Assembly: GCF_041022165.1 (NCBI RefSeq)
Contig: NZ_CP163302.1
Location: forward strand, 2,046,001 to 2,110,000
Length of the DNA: 64,000 nucleotides
Reading direction: 5' to 3'
DNA from: Sinomonas sp. P10A9
GTDB lineage: Bacteria; Actinomycetota; Actinomycetes; Actinomycetales; Micrococcaceae
Position numbers and translations under genes: made by a program. The notes under the pieces were generated by a model. The model was not told where the DNA came from. It did not search any database and worked only from the letters and a program-made list of their open reading frames with translations. Positions 63,947 to 64,000 of the stretch are shown piece by piece (position 1 is the stretch's first letter; each line of letters opens with the position of its first letter).

Positions 63947-64000
63947 GTGCGCATCCTCACGATCATCCCGACGTACAACGAGCTCGATTCGCTGCCCAAG
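63947..64000 (+). CDS. Polyprenol-phosphate-mannose synthase, N-terminal part only
   Basis: Eighteen codons from GTG 63947 (MRILTIIPTYNELDSLPK), after GAAAGG, before the window ends. IIPTYNE is the family 2 glycosyltransferase start that binds GDP-mannose. Together with its place after the amidohydrolase it suggests the Ppm1/DPM1 enzyme that makes polyprenol-phosphate-mannose for lipoglycans and protein mannosylation. Only the first motif is visible, so other GT2 enzymes are possible. Confidence 0.7.
   Translation, partial: MRILTIIPTYNELDSLPK

Overview
The window is GC-rich (roughly 70 percent by eye), densely coding actinobacterial chromosome. It carries mshC (mycothiol), a complete Pup-proteasome locus, a natural PafB-PafC fusion, GlgA/GlgC, and many GTG starts with TANNNT -10 boxes only 6-8 bases upstream. 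These point to a member of the Micrococcaceae, Arthrobacter- or Sinomonas-like. Nothing in the sequence fixes the genus. No rRNA, CRISPR array or prophage was seen.

Layout. 1-3.7 kb: the end of a LuxR-type regulator, a secreted propeller-like protein, zinc-independent ribosomal protein L31B and a lipoate ligase with its two domains in swapped order. 3.8-10 kb: aminopeptidase N, then a three-gene operon (circularly permuted ATP-grasp, alpha-E, transglutaminase) thought to make or modify an unknown peptide. 10-16 kb: a Vsr-fold protein, a zinc-ribbon/SDR fusion lacking the usual catalytic Tyr, the divergent glgC/glgA pair and a small heat-shock protein. 16-22.7 kb: a TetR-controlled fatty-acid module (acyl-CoA oxidase and TetR on one strand; thiolase, two-domain FabG and MaoC hydratase on the other) around one palindromic operator, laid out like fadE5-fadA2-fabG4-htdX of Mycobacterium tuberculosis. 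22.7-29 kb: an IclR-associated hydroxy/keto-acid cluster that looks like L-idonate/gluconate use.

29-38 kb is the accessory part: uncharacterised membrane proteins, a decayed dehydrogenase gene, an SOS-box-controlled 13E12/HNH nuclease gene, two oxidoreductases with a palindromic operator, and a frameshifted IS481-type element inserted between a tRNA-Leu gene and its terminator. A second identical tRNA-Leu lies 0.2 kb away.

38-64 kb is conserved core: an M20 peptidase, an acyl-CoA dehydrogenase, mshC, a PAC2 protein, HAD phosphatase plus site-2 protease, then trmI-mpa-dop-pup-prcB-prcA-pafA, two FKBP isomerases, pafBC, tatA, tatC, helY, a YtcJ-type amidohydrolase, and the first codons of a polyprenol-phosphate-mannose synthase behind a long leader. 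Mpa, Dop, Pup, PrcAB and PafA form the pupylation/proteasome pathway; PafBC is its DNA-damage-responsive neighbour.

Beyond genes, the most unusual signal is a short GC-rich palindrome with core CACGACGGCG. It sits in many intergenic terminator-like hairpins and also appears in frame inside genes (PepN, GlgC, FabG4-like, MshC, TatA, HelY), mostly in tails or linkers. A second dispersed repeat (GACCCC-CAACG units) follows three stop codons.
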